Translations under genes and position numbers: made by a program | In this document: positions 1 through 10,276 of the stretch, piece after piece | How positions within the stretch are numbered: the stretch's first letter is position 1 | Layout of the letters: every line of letters starts with the position of its first letter | NCBI GenBank assembly: GCA_007644065.1 | Contig: VJWN01000011.1 | Span: 1,178,001 to 1,242,000, forward strand | Direction of reading: 5' to 3' | Source: Margaritispora aquatica | Lineage: Eukaryota > Ascomycota > Leotiomycetes > Helotiales > Discinellaceae | DNA length: 64,000 nucleotides | Notes under the pieces: model-generated | Seen by the model: only the letters and a program-made list of their open reading frames with translations | Told to the model about the DNA's origin: nothing | Database searches by the model: none

Positions 1-380
1 GCTGCCTCTGCTCTGTTTGTTCCAACATCCGACTCTGTGATGAAAAACTGGGCGCCTAAATCGTTCTCTGTCACGAGCTCATGGTCGACGATAGTGAGAG
101 AGTGTATGCCGGCTAATACGAGGTTCTTCGCAATCTCGTTTGCAAGTGCCCGCATACTAATCAGAAGAACATTTGCATTTCGGATTTTCTCTTGTGCTTG
201 AACACCCCACAGCCGGATTTGACGATCGTAGAGGGCTATCTCGTCTGTAAAATGTTAGAGTTGATTTGCAGAAATCATAAGGCGAGGAATACCATCACTG
301 ATTCCTGAAGGAGCTGGAACGTGAGCATCTGTAAGGATTGGAAGTCCTTGCTGGACTGGCAGATATGTTGTTGCTTCCAT
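1..380 (-). CDS. aos1: SUMO-activating enzyme E1 subunit Aos1, N-terminal part (cut by window start)
   Basis: Aos1 pairs with Uba2 to form the nuclear E1 that adenylates SUMO and starts sumoylation. Exon 1 runs 380-293 from the ATG at 378-380. A 48-nt intron (292-245, GTATTC...TTACAG) follows, then exon 2 runs off the window. The joined frame gives about 110 residues. It contains DEIALYDRQIRLWGVQAQEK, the hallmark start of the Aos1/ThiF-type adenylation domain, followed by the Rossmann-like stretch with NVLLISMRALANEIAKN and LTIVDHELVTENDLGAQFF. The usual GxxGLG-type loop after NVLLI reads SMRALANEI, which fits Aos1 orthologues better than Uba1 or Uba2. The rest of the adenylation fold lies outside the window. 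The upstream gene is divergent, with about 700 bp between starts. The family call is confident; only the N terminus can be judged. Confidence 0.9.
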
Positions 381-1076
381 GACTTAGTTTCCTCTCTCTC
401 TGGAGTAGTTAGTAGTCAATTGGAATAACTCCCGAGTGATTTGGTTGATGTTGCGAAAGTTGTTCAACAAATTAGCTGGGCGTTTTGTGATAGATTAAGT
501 GGAAGCAGAGATTTCAATTCTCCTTTGATCTGACCATGTAAAAAATATGATTGGGATTGAAGTTTGCCGGAAGGAGGGAAGGGTGTTGAAGAGGAAGAGA
601 AAGATAAAGTTGACGGTGGTGTGAATATCGATGGGCCAGCCTGCACCCCAGATTACCATATTGAGAGAAAGTGAGGCTGAGGCTGAAAGAAAGCCTGATC
701 CTAGGCTTTGTCCAATGACGAACAACTAACTCTACTGGAATGCAGCAGCAACCTCGCACCCCCACAAACCTCGATCCCACCTCGACGACGAGTAAAACCA
801 TCATCACCGTGAAGCGAAACAATATATACACCTGCCACGATACATATCTACCTCTGCTTCGTATAGCCTTCGTTGGATTGATACGCTACATTCCTGAAGC
901 CCCCTCTTGGCCTCTGAACCAATCACCCCACAGCCTCAGTTTGTATCTCGTACATCACGGAGACGCCTGCATTACATTACAATATCTGGCTTCATTGCTT
1001 CACGCCCAGGCCGCTTCCATTAATGGTACATTTGGTTTCCTAAAACCGGTTTGAAGTGGGTGATGCTAATCAATTC
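381..1076. other. Divergent intergenic region, aos1 and the 1077 gene
   Basis: About 700 bp lie between two divergent starts and probably serve both promoters. Open frames here (for example 740-1054) show no recognisable family. I see no RNA gene or repeat. Confidence 0.5.
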
Positions 1077-2897
1077 ATGATGCAGTCTGGCAATTACGAC
1101 GATCCATCAGCATCCGACTCGTTTCGCGAAACAGCAGACCGCATTGTGCGGGGAATCTTGAACGATTCTACTCAATCGCCCCATGATATCAGTCCTTCTG
1201 GCGAGTAAGCTAAATTTCTTGGCTCTATCTTCTTCAGTAGTGTCCGGACTCAGTTCCGTTATGATACCAGGCCTCATCATGCCAACCTTCAAACGACCCT
1301 CAAGGGCCCGAGAACAATAGACTGACTCAAGTAGATTGTACCGGGCGATAGACAGAAGATACAATCGGAGAAGGGGTACGGGTGGTCGTATAGGATCAGA
1401 GTCAAGTTTACATCCAATGACATCAGAGCCGGATCACAGTAGAACGAGGAGGTATCAAAGGGAACACCAAGACGCTTCACCTTTATTTGTGCTACCGCCA
1501 CAGACATCATCTACTCCACCGACTCAACGAGAGAGACCAGCTGGAAGAGTACCTGGGACACTATCAGCAAGGCGTGGACGATCTCGAATGTCTATCAGTG
1601 ATCGTTTCAGTGAGAGGCATCGACCCTCACCACAAGAGATGGCTGTCAATAACAGCCTTGAGCAGGCAGGAAGACAGATAGAACAAGCTCGGGCCTTGCT
1701 AGACGACCCAGTCCCCGATATATCATCACCAGTCCTTGACCAGGAATACCAAGACATAACCGAGCAAAATCGAAGAGCTAAGCGACGGAAATTGGATTCG
1801 GACAGGCCTGAAATGGGCTGGAAGGGGTTCAGCTATGGAAAATACGGGCAAAGTGAGCCAGGGAAGTTGAAGATGGAGATTGTGTCCTGCGACGGAGGGA
1901 TATTTCAAGACCATACAGGGAACTATGCGGCTGAGAATGTGCTCAAGAATGACGCATCAGTTTACTGCACAAAAAGTCCCAGGTGCAACTTAGTTCTTAG
2001 ACACCAAGGCTCTACGGTTTTCTCCCTCAAAGAGCTAATCATCAAGGCTCCTCACTCCGGTTATACTGCTCCGTACGTCCCCAGTGCTCACAAAAATTCC
2101 TCGAGAGCTAATAAGAACCCAGTCTTCAAGAAGGCATGGTATTCGTTTCGATGACATCCGATGATCTTTTGACCAGAACAGCACAATACCAGATTCAATA
2201 TTCGCCACCCAGGCAACGGAGAACAGGTTCACAAAGAGCCAATGAACTACCCCCAATAGTTTCAATACGACACCACGATGATGGTACTATGACTGCTGCT
2301 CAAGCTCGTGCTCGTCGATTATATGACATTGGGCTTCAGGATGAAGAGTGCGATTATAGAACGGCGCAAATACCTGCTGATTTTACTGGAAACGCGCCAC
2401 CTTTTCAGGTAACAACCGAATGTAGTGATTCCGAAGGAGACGAAGAAAATCCAGGTCAATCCTCTCGGCATCGCACCTTGCATCGCGTTATGGGTCTTCG
2501 TTTCGATGACTCGGACAGTAGTGATGGTGATCCACCAGAGCAATCCGGCCCCTGGCACGAGGACTATCTACTCGGTATGGGCCGCCCACCCCCGTTGAGG
2601 AGACGAGAAACAGCAAGCAATATAACACTTGCTGAAGCTGCCGAAGCAAGTCAAATTGCCACGCAGGAAGCCGTCCGGGCAGTCGGCGGAGAGCTCATGG
2701 CCCCGCATGCAAGATTTTTTATTGAAAGGGACAAGAGCAAGTGCACGGTGAAGTTCGATCCTCCAGTGAGCGGGAGGTTCATTCTATTGAAAATGTGGAG
2801 CCCCCATCACAGTTCGTCAAGTAACATCGACATCCAAAGTGTGGTTGCGAACGGATTCGCAGGACCGAGGTTGTTTCCAGCCATTGCCTTGAGGTAA
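1077..2897 (+). CDS. Conserved fungal hypothetical protein, possible galactose-binding-like fold
   Basis: Three exons fit: 1077-1204, about 1356-2072 and 2123-2897, giving about 539 residues. Intron 2 (2073-2122, GTACGT...CCCAG) joins SGYTAP to LQEGMVFVSMT in frame. Intron 1 (1205 to 1355) is less certain because acceptors at 1331 and 1334 also keep the frame; two ATGs at 1077 and 1080 are possible starts. The N-terminal 170 residues are Arg/Ser-rich and look disordered, with a basic AKRRK patch. A conserved-looking block follows (MGWKGFSYGKYGQ, then KLKMEIVSCDGGIFQD). Near the C terminus, GRFILLKMWSP and IDIQSVVANGFAGPRLFP resemble the second half of a discoidin/galactose-binding-like sandwich interrupted by an acidic insert. 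That fold is inference. I do not recognise a named family. Confidence 0.75.
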
Positions 2898-3978
2898 AGT
2901 CAAGGAATAAACATGTGTTCATGGTGGTGATGATGATGATGATGACAGTTGGCCGCAAAAGCTTGGCATGCCTTTGGAAAGAGATAGCTAGCTAGGAAGA
3001 AGTCTGTTGTTGGAGTGGAGCTCTGAATAAAATCAAAGTCGTTGATGCTGCTTATTTTCTGTCTAATTGGTCTTCGCATTCTGCTTCAAGCTTGTCCTTG
3101 AGTCATGTGATTTCGTCGAATCAATTAAATGACGTTCCAACTCAGCCCAACGAGACACTCAAAACGAGTCTAAGTATTCCTTTCGATGTTTATGTGCTGA
3201 ACATCTAAAGATCTTTCACGCTTTCCATAAACAATGAGAAAGGTGATAAGATGTATCGAGGAGCTCAGATATGGCTAGACATTTTGTTGGCACTGTAGAT
3301 GAAGTGATTCGTATTCAATGATCTAATTGTCAGGAAAGGGTGCGAATGATATGGATGTCTACCTATTTGAGCACCTTAGCTGACTACTATAATCACGGAG
3401 GTAGTTAAGCAGGTAGGCAAGGTCAGGTACCGTAAGGTAGGGCTGATTTTACTGCAACAGGGGGCTTCGGTTATAAGCGAGACGTGGCGCGGGGTTTGAA
3501 AAGTGGGGCGGCGTCTGAACGTCCCTAGGACCTCGCTGTCATGCCATTTCCTATCTTAACTGCGTTCCCACCTTCTAAAATCCTGTCTCTACCATGCTAA
3601 TAGCTTGAAGATATTCAGAAGCTTAGGAATACCAGCCCGTGTCTTTGTCGTTCATTTATGTCTCCACTTCATACCATAAGTTCAGTTTCATCACATCTCG
3701 GTACGAGCTTTATACCCTTCTCTGCCTCGTCTCGATAATTTCAGTATTGTGGATTCTAGAGTTCTAGCTACGTTTTATGATGCATTTATTCTAATGTAAG
3801 TGGGGCATACTCTCAAATGGAAACTAATCCGCAGATTGTGGCATACGATGGAGGAGTCAATCGAATGATCAAATCTCAAAAATACATGCGAACACCAATT
3901 CAGAAGCCTTCGAAAGAATGTTTATTTTGGCATTAATAGAGAGGGGATAATCTAGGCATACGTAGTAGGATATACGGA
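2898..3978. other. Intergenic, no gene seen
   Basis: A (GAT)-rich run sits near 2925-2945. GGTA/AGGT-rich stretches at about 3400-3450 share the 10-mer GTAGTTAAGC with the tract at 26.1 kb. No coding frame longer than background is present. Confidence 0.5.
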
Positions 3979-4796
3979 CTAGCAACCTTGCAGAGCAGAA
4001 GCATTACAGTCTTGCTTCCTAGCACGACACTGGCTAGGAACAGGACTTTTGACAAGATAATCCATCGAGCCACAGACTCCGCGATCCAGCTCAATCCAAG
4101 TGCTACCTTGGCCCTCTCTTCTTGCCTTTCTCAAGTCCTCACTCAGTCTCAATCCGCAATTCAAACACACCCCGCCAAAAAGCTCGGTGCGAGAACCATT
4201 ACTTGCAACCGAGCTTCTGTCACTCATCGCTTTCTCGTTACGCAAACTCTGGTGCTCAAGTCGAAGCAGCGTATGTTGATGTTGCAAGTGCTCATACTCT
4301 GCGCGCATCTGCTCGATCTTCTCTTGCAAAGTATCGGTGTGCTGCTTCTGACGCGATCGATAGAGGCGTTGAGCGTTCCGGTTCTGAGCCCTTCTGCGCT
4401 ACCAATAGATGAGCTTGCAGAATTTGGATGAGCAATATAGACACAAAGCTTACAGCAGTCATGAGTGGAGAAGGTTCCCACTCTTGTTCCTCGGTCAGGA
4501 GCGATTTTGATCGTTGCTCGCGAAGTCTTTTTGGTGCCTCGACTTCGCTAACTTGGTTCTGTTCGCTCTCCCCAGTTCTCGCAGATTTAGGAAATATGTC
4601 GACGTCAAAATATGTGCTGGAATCTGGAGTGAATATTCCGGTGTCTTGCATGCAAGAATCCGTTGTGAATTCGTTCCAATCGATAGTCTCCTGCTGTGGC
4701 TCAATTAGTACCTGGTATGCACAGAATACAGAGGAATGTACTTACTTGGAGGAAATCCCAATCCGTATTAAAGTTATCCATCTGAAACTGAGCCAT
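3979..4796 (-). CDS. bZIP transcription factor 1
   Basis: This is a probable nuclear DNA-binding protein. Exons 4796-4746, 4693-4454 and 4398-3979 give 236 residues. Intron 1 (4745-4694) has a TACTAAT branch site, and intron 2 (4453-4399) is GTAAGC...GGTAG. Intron 2 falls exactly before the basic region (RRRAQNRNAQRLYRSRQKQH). A leucine zipper follows, with heptad leucines in LQEKIEQMRAEYEHLQHQH and LLRLEHQSL. The N terminus is short and acidic (MAQFQMDNFNTDWDFLQ). The tail has CLNCGLRL, a possible redox-type Cys pair, and ends after RARKQDC. The basic region replaces the usual AP-1/Pap1 QRAFRER with QRLYRSR, so DNA preference is unclear. It lies upstream of, and on the same strand as, a second bZIP gene with the same exon layout. 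Confidence 0.85.
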
Positions 4797-6794
4797 TTTG
4801 CCAATTTCTGATGAATCTACTGGATCTTTCGCTCGAGCACTTCCAAACGGAGTTCTGAGCATGATATAGAAAGGGGGGCAACTGAGCGACACAGATGCCT
4901 GAATATATATCCACTTTTCAACACATCGCACAATGCGACTGAGGCAGGGTAAGAGTAACAGAGAACCAGAGTATGATTAGCCTTGATTATCAAAGGAGGC
5001 TCAGACGATGACCGCGGTCTAGATTAAACAGAGGGTAAAAGTGGAGCTCGCCGACAGTGGTGGCTTGAAAAGCATAAGCGTGCCAAGAAACAACATCAAT
5101 CTCGCACAAGACTCAAGTAAACTCGCCTATGGGTCTTTGGTACGAGGTGAAGTAATATCTAACGAGTAGATGAGGAGTCTTGGGCCCCCAAGTTTTGAAT
5201 GGGTCAAACCTGCTACCTAATAGAAGGTGCATAGGTCATTGATGATTGAGGCCACCCGATCAGGAACGTAATGCTCATAGTGCCAAGATGAACTCGGATT
5301 TCGACGAAGAAACGGCGCACTCAGTCAAGGTACGACACATTGCTCACCAGATATTCTCAAAGACTGGTACAATGAAGTGTTACAGTGAAGTGTAGGTACT
5401 CCTTTCTCGCAGATAAATAAAGATCGTTCGAAAAATATAACGTTGCACTTGCTAACTCTCTATCTGTTCTTAATCTCTCCATCGTATTGTCTAACTCTAA
5501 ACATAAAAGCTTAACCATTATGAGGCACACTCACTTGAGCATGTTTCTCCACGCAAATCAAACAAGCAACGCCAAAACATATGCCACAAACCCAAATACG
5601 GTGTTTAATTAGCGGGAGATTCCGCTAAACATAACACCTACATGATAATATAACCAAGAAGACAAAAAGCCACCTCTAGAAATAGTGTTCCGTTGCGAGC
5701 CCATCTCCACTTCGCTGACATCTCCGTCCTAGCCGCACCAAATCACACACAACGACTAGCTTTGTAATCTATGCTACATACAGGCGGTGAGTGGAGAAAG
5801 GCGGGGAAGACAAGGTATGGCATGCACGTGAAACCTCGTGCCCAGTGATGCACCATTACATGCACAATCATTGAGGAATGTATCCAGGAATTGGTGCTTC
5901 CCATTCAATCTCTAGCCTGATTCAAACGATACTCAGGTGTTACACCGAGTAGAAACTCGTCTACCGACGGGTCCCGTTGGGTTGGTGGTGCTGCTTGGTA
6001 GAGTAGGTAATCAGAGTGCATAGGGCTGACATGATACTGGATTTTTCAGCCCTAAGGATGGCCTGATTGATAGCTATTTTAGGTATCTATGTAAGAGCTC
6101 TGATATCGGAGATTTGAGGGGGTTTTATCTTCAGAAACGGCAGTGCGCCGATCGATTTGGTATCATATCCCGGCCGGGATTTGAAATTTATAAAAGCTCC
6201 AATGAGAGCCTAGAGTGTACGGTACATATTGTTGGTAAGTTATTAGCAATTAATTTGGTCAGACTATAGCACTTGATAATATTAGATGAATCTTGGCATG
6301 GATTGATCTATGTACAATCTCTCTAGGTTGTTCCTTTCATTTTTCGAAAAGTTCGAAAATATTACTCACTCCACTATCGTTCCCACAATCGAAGGGCACC
6401 ATTTTTTTTAATGCACCCCAGGATTTTGTTTGCTCTTGATAGATTTAGCACTAAGACTCCGAGTGCTTAGAGTAATAAGGACAAGTAGATACACTCATCG
6501 ATTGAAAACCTGAGACACATTTGAAGGTTCGTCTCATTGCAGGCACACATTGGTCAAAGTTCAGCAGACTTCGATAGTCAATAGCGCATCTTCAAAATCT
6601 CAAAACTCCATAGGCTCGCTCGCTTACTCACTAAATGAGAGGTGCAGTGTTTTCTACGGCGTTTCCCAGAAATTTTGGCTAATCTCCAGTATTGAACTCA
6701 TAGAAGGCTATCCATCTTCCTCGCTTATCTCCTACTGTTACTGTAAATTCCCTTTTAACTACACCCCCCAAAAACACAAACACAACACAATACC
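4797..6794. other. Intergenic between the two bZIP genes
   Basis: About 2 kb contain the promoter of bZIP 1 on its right flank and the 3' flank of bZIP 2. A CACGTG motif lies at about 5825. I see no open frame of note, RNA gene or repeat. Confidence 0.5.
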
Positions 6795-7617
6795 TCATAA
6801 ATCCGTCTCATTTCCCCAAACAAACGTCACACCTGCATAGATCTCATGCAACACCTCCCACGCCCTCTGCTCCCCCTTCATGCCTACAGGTCCACCATTT
6901 AATCCCAGCACCCTCGGCACACCATCCCCTCACTGTTGATGCCCATCATCACTTCCATTAACGCCACAAGTCCCACGATCCACGATCCCCAAAATGAATT
7001 GTTTCAACTTCGCTTACAGTTTTCTCCTCAACCAACCTCCGATACGCCACGCTTAACTCACCATACTCCTGCTGCAACCTCTCATGCTCTACTAAAACAT
7101 CCTTCATCTTTCCCTCCAAGGCCTTAGTATGCTCCCTCTGACGCGCCCGAAAAGCGCGCTGAGATGCCTTATTTTGGGCTCTCCTCTGCTTCAACACCGT
7201 ATATGTTAGCCATATGTCAGGATCCGAGACGTGATGGAAACGTTGTTAGAGGACCTCGCTTACAGCTGTTGCAGATGGGGAACAACCATCTTTCGATCCT
7301 TCTGCGGCAGACCTTTTGGTTACAGCTACTTTACGACTCCTTGAGTCTTCGGGTATTGTCAATGGCTCTTGATTTGTAGAAGTTGGCGTTGATTCATGCA
7401 GTGTCTTGCGTGGGATTCTTTGTCATGTGTTTTGTGATAGACAGTCAGATTACTAGATTCTAGAGCAAAAGATGTGTCTGAAGACGAGAAGCCTTGCCAG
7501 TCGATGAATTGATGCTGAGAGGTTTCAGTTTACGATACACGAGCTAACAGGTGCAAGACTTACCTCGAAATAAAACCATTCGGCTTCCTGAGTACTGGGA
7601 TCTTCAAGAAGAGACAT
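6795..7617 (-). CDS. bZIP transcription factor 2 (Pap1/AP-1-like basic region), probably damaged
   Basis: The start at 7617 opens MSLLEDPSTQEAEWFYFE. An intron with donor GTAAGTC at 7563 and an acceptor ending CTCTCAG leads into HQFIDWQGFSSSDTS. A later intron (GTAAGCG...GAAGCAG) falls directly before the basic region, RRAQNKASQRAFRARQREH, followed by a leucine zipper (LEGKMKDVLVEHERLQQEY). The last exon seems to encode PRVLGLNGGPVGMKG and end at GNETDL with TGA at 6797-6795. Two joints fail. Exon 2 changes frame between YHKTHDKE and TLHESTPTS unless a weak 38-nt GTCTAT intron is used. The best acceptor before the last exon (CATCAACAG) brings in TGA immediately. Either a non-standard splice or decay of a paralogue of the 3979 gene is possible. 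Confidence 0.65.
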
Positions 7618-8342
7618 TATTTGATATGAGTTAATCAATCGCGATGGGAAAATGGTGATGAGAATGTTTGAAGCTCAAGTTTGTGATTCTATGATGTTGC
7701 TTAAGATATATCTCATGTCCAGTCTGCAAGTCTAAACTATATACAATCCTTCTAGACCCATGCGTTATATGCAAATTCGGAATACAGCAAATAACCAAAA
7801 TGGTCGGAAATTAAGACCCAATCGTCAAGGTCAGAGTGCTAACACCACTAGATAATATGCTTAATTCGACCTCCATTCCATTTGTGTCAATTGAAGTTCC
7901 ACCGCTGCGGGACATTATTAGACCAAGAGCCCAGCAACTTCGAATCATCCCACCATCGACGGGGGTGGTATTAATTCACCTCGCTCCAAGTGGGCTGATG
8001 ATTTGCTTCTACTGCAGCATTAAAGACCACATAGAGCCTAGTGTCTACATATCCCGTTATACGAAAGTGAGATGGGCCACGAACCGGAGGGTAGTATTGA
8101 TGCGAGAGGTCGGTTGAGTCGAAGAGTGGGTCGTAAGCATTTGGTGTAGGTGTAAATGTAGATGCAGGCTTTGCGACAAAACATCATTAAGAACCTGTTT
8201 GGGAAAATTGTGGCCATATCTCTGTCCGTACAATCGTGCGAAAAGATTCCTATATCTCGAAGAGGTTCGTAATGAACGGGCCGAGCGGTGACGAAGGTGT
8301 GTAGGATGGTCTTTGTACATGAGCAGAGACTATGCTCTATGC
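7618..8342. other. Divergent intergenic region, bZIP 2 and the transcription-factor-like gene
   Basis: About 725 bp separate two divergent regulator genes. Short frames on both strands (such as 7836-8117) show no family signal. No repeat or RNA gene seen. Confidence 0.45.
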
Positions 8343-10027
8343 ATGGCTAATCTTGATGTAGATATTGCTGTACCGATCAAAGTGGTCCGAGACAAGGTAG
8401 TGGAAGCTCAAAACTTTGAGTGGATTGCCCACGATGATACAGGCGGGCGACGTCGAGCAAGGGCGCATGTGACGAGAGGGTTTCGACGAGAGCAAGCCAT
8501 CGAGGCACAACGGCAGAAAGGAACTGTCACTGATGAAGACAAGCCAGCAAGGGCAAAACCCAGTAGAAAGGGGGTGCCAGCACCTGCCTCACTATTTCTG
8601 AACGGAGATATAGGTACCAAAAGAATGCTCATGGTTCCAACATCACCAGACACTAGATTTCATAACCCGTCTATACCACTGCCAATAGAGACTACCCCTG
8701 CAGTGAAAGGCTTATTGAACCACTGTATGTCAAGGCTCTTTCCAAGAAGCGAGACCCCTGCTAAGATGGGTGGGGAAAGCCCTTTTTGTTGCCGTCCCAG
8801 ATGCATATGCAGACTGGCCCCGTGAAGACTGTTTAGCGATCATGTCACTCATTTTCAGCGTTGCTTTATCCGCACAGCCAGCTTTTCATGTCTTAATGGC
8901 TAGCACTGCCATAGACCTCTCGGTAAGGAAGGGGGTGGGTATGTCGATAGAGTCGCTCAAGCTTTGAAGCTTGTTACAAATGCGATTTCATCTCAGGATA
9001 CCAGTGATAGTAATATTGCAACAGTAGTATTCTTGCTCGGTTTTGAGGTAAGATATTCGTTTTGATGACTCTGCGGTGGCTGATAGCGCCCAATGTAGAT
9101 GATGTTCGGGAGATTAGAAGGTGTTCGCAGCCACCAGACTGGGCTTGCTGCATTGCTGATACTGCGGGGACGCCTGGAGAGTATCCAATACACTAATCAT
9201 GCACTGCATTCTATGATACGCTGGTAAGCTTTCGTTGACGACGTCAGAATGGCGCAAAGTTACTTACCATTTCAGGATTGACTATCAAGGGTCGTTTGAT
9301 CTTATGTCCAAAATGTGCTTCTTGCCAGGCGGTTGTGATCCTCTTGCACCGTCTTCCAGTTCATCTGGGGTACCAAAAGCTGCTTTTCAAGGTCTGCCAG
9401 CAGTGCATGATTTGCGACGTACCATCACTGAGACCTTCGAAGATTTCCAGTCTTTTACCGGCGCTATTCGTAAGTGGATTTTGTAAAGACATGCTCTGAA
9501 CAGTCACGCCCTGGATTTTGGTCAGAAATATCACTAACATCAACGCAGATGATGGAAGAGACGAAGAAACTCAAGCTTACGTATTGCAATGTCCATATTT
9601 CGCTCCGCAAATGAATGAGCAGCTCTCCACCCCACCTCATTTGCCCGTACTCAGAGGAAATCAGAAGCTTCGCCGTTATATCACACAGTGTTTCAACACT
9701 CTCGCTATGCTCTATACCATTCTTGCGTCTAATTATACAGGAGGCTCAGCAGGATTGTTTCTGTACCGAGTTGAGAACCTTTTCAAGCAAGGTCTCGAAG
9801 AACTAGGATGTGCGATAACCAGCATCTTTATGACTTTGTTGACGGGTATAAATCTTAGGCGGGCTGATTTCGTAAAGCAGGTATCGCAGGTTATCGATGC
9901 CGCTGTTTTCGTGGAAGTGGAGAGCTGGGCAGATGTCAAATCAGCTCTACTGGACTTTTTGTTGCACGATGCGGCGTGCCAGGGTCGTCTTCAGACACTG
10001 TGGAAAGGAGGAATGCTAGATGGGTGA
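8343..10027 (+). CDS. Fungal transcription-factor-like protein without visible zinc cluster, frame-disrupted
   Basis: The layout matches a large ascomycete family of putative regulators with an Arg-rich N-terminal motif and a fungal transcription-factor-type C-terminal region. Near the N terminus is RRRARAHVTRGFRREQAIE. Then come AVKGLLNHCMSRLFPRSETP, ALFVAVPDAYADWPRED, SSQDTSDSNIATVVFLLGFE, LAALLILRGRLESI and the C-terminal SWADVKSALLDFLLHDAACQ. Three introns splice cleanly: 9048-9098, 9224-9275 and 9470-9548. Between 8768 and 8945 the conserved reading moves from frame 0 to frame +1 and back, with both shifts at G-runs (GGGTGGGG near 8770; GGGGGTGGG near 8935). No intron of workable size explains this. 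The gene is therefore either a pseudogene with compensating indels or carries sequence errors. The start at 8343 is the first in-frame ATG but is not proven. Confidence 0.6.
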
Positions 10028-10276
10028 AGAACCTTCGGATCGACGTGAGGTTCGGGATAATGATTGCGGGATGAACAGATATAGTGCATACCAGGTATGG
10101 GCCAGGGGAAGAAATCAATGAGTAAGAGATTGCCGAATCCATATATATCGGATTAAAGGAAATGATCTGAATAGGACCACAGGTGTTAATAACGCACTGA
10201 AACAGACAAGTTAGAGGAAAGGACTGACATCCAAACATAAAAGTTGCTGACTCGAAGAATGTGAGATTGCAGATTT

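Noticed and set aside
740..1054. Plus-strand frame of 104 codons between aos1 and the next gene
   Set aside because: No family signal or plausible introns. It lies in the shared promoter region and has a composition like non-coding DNA.
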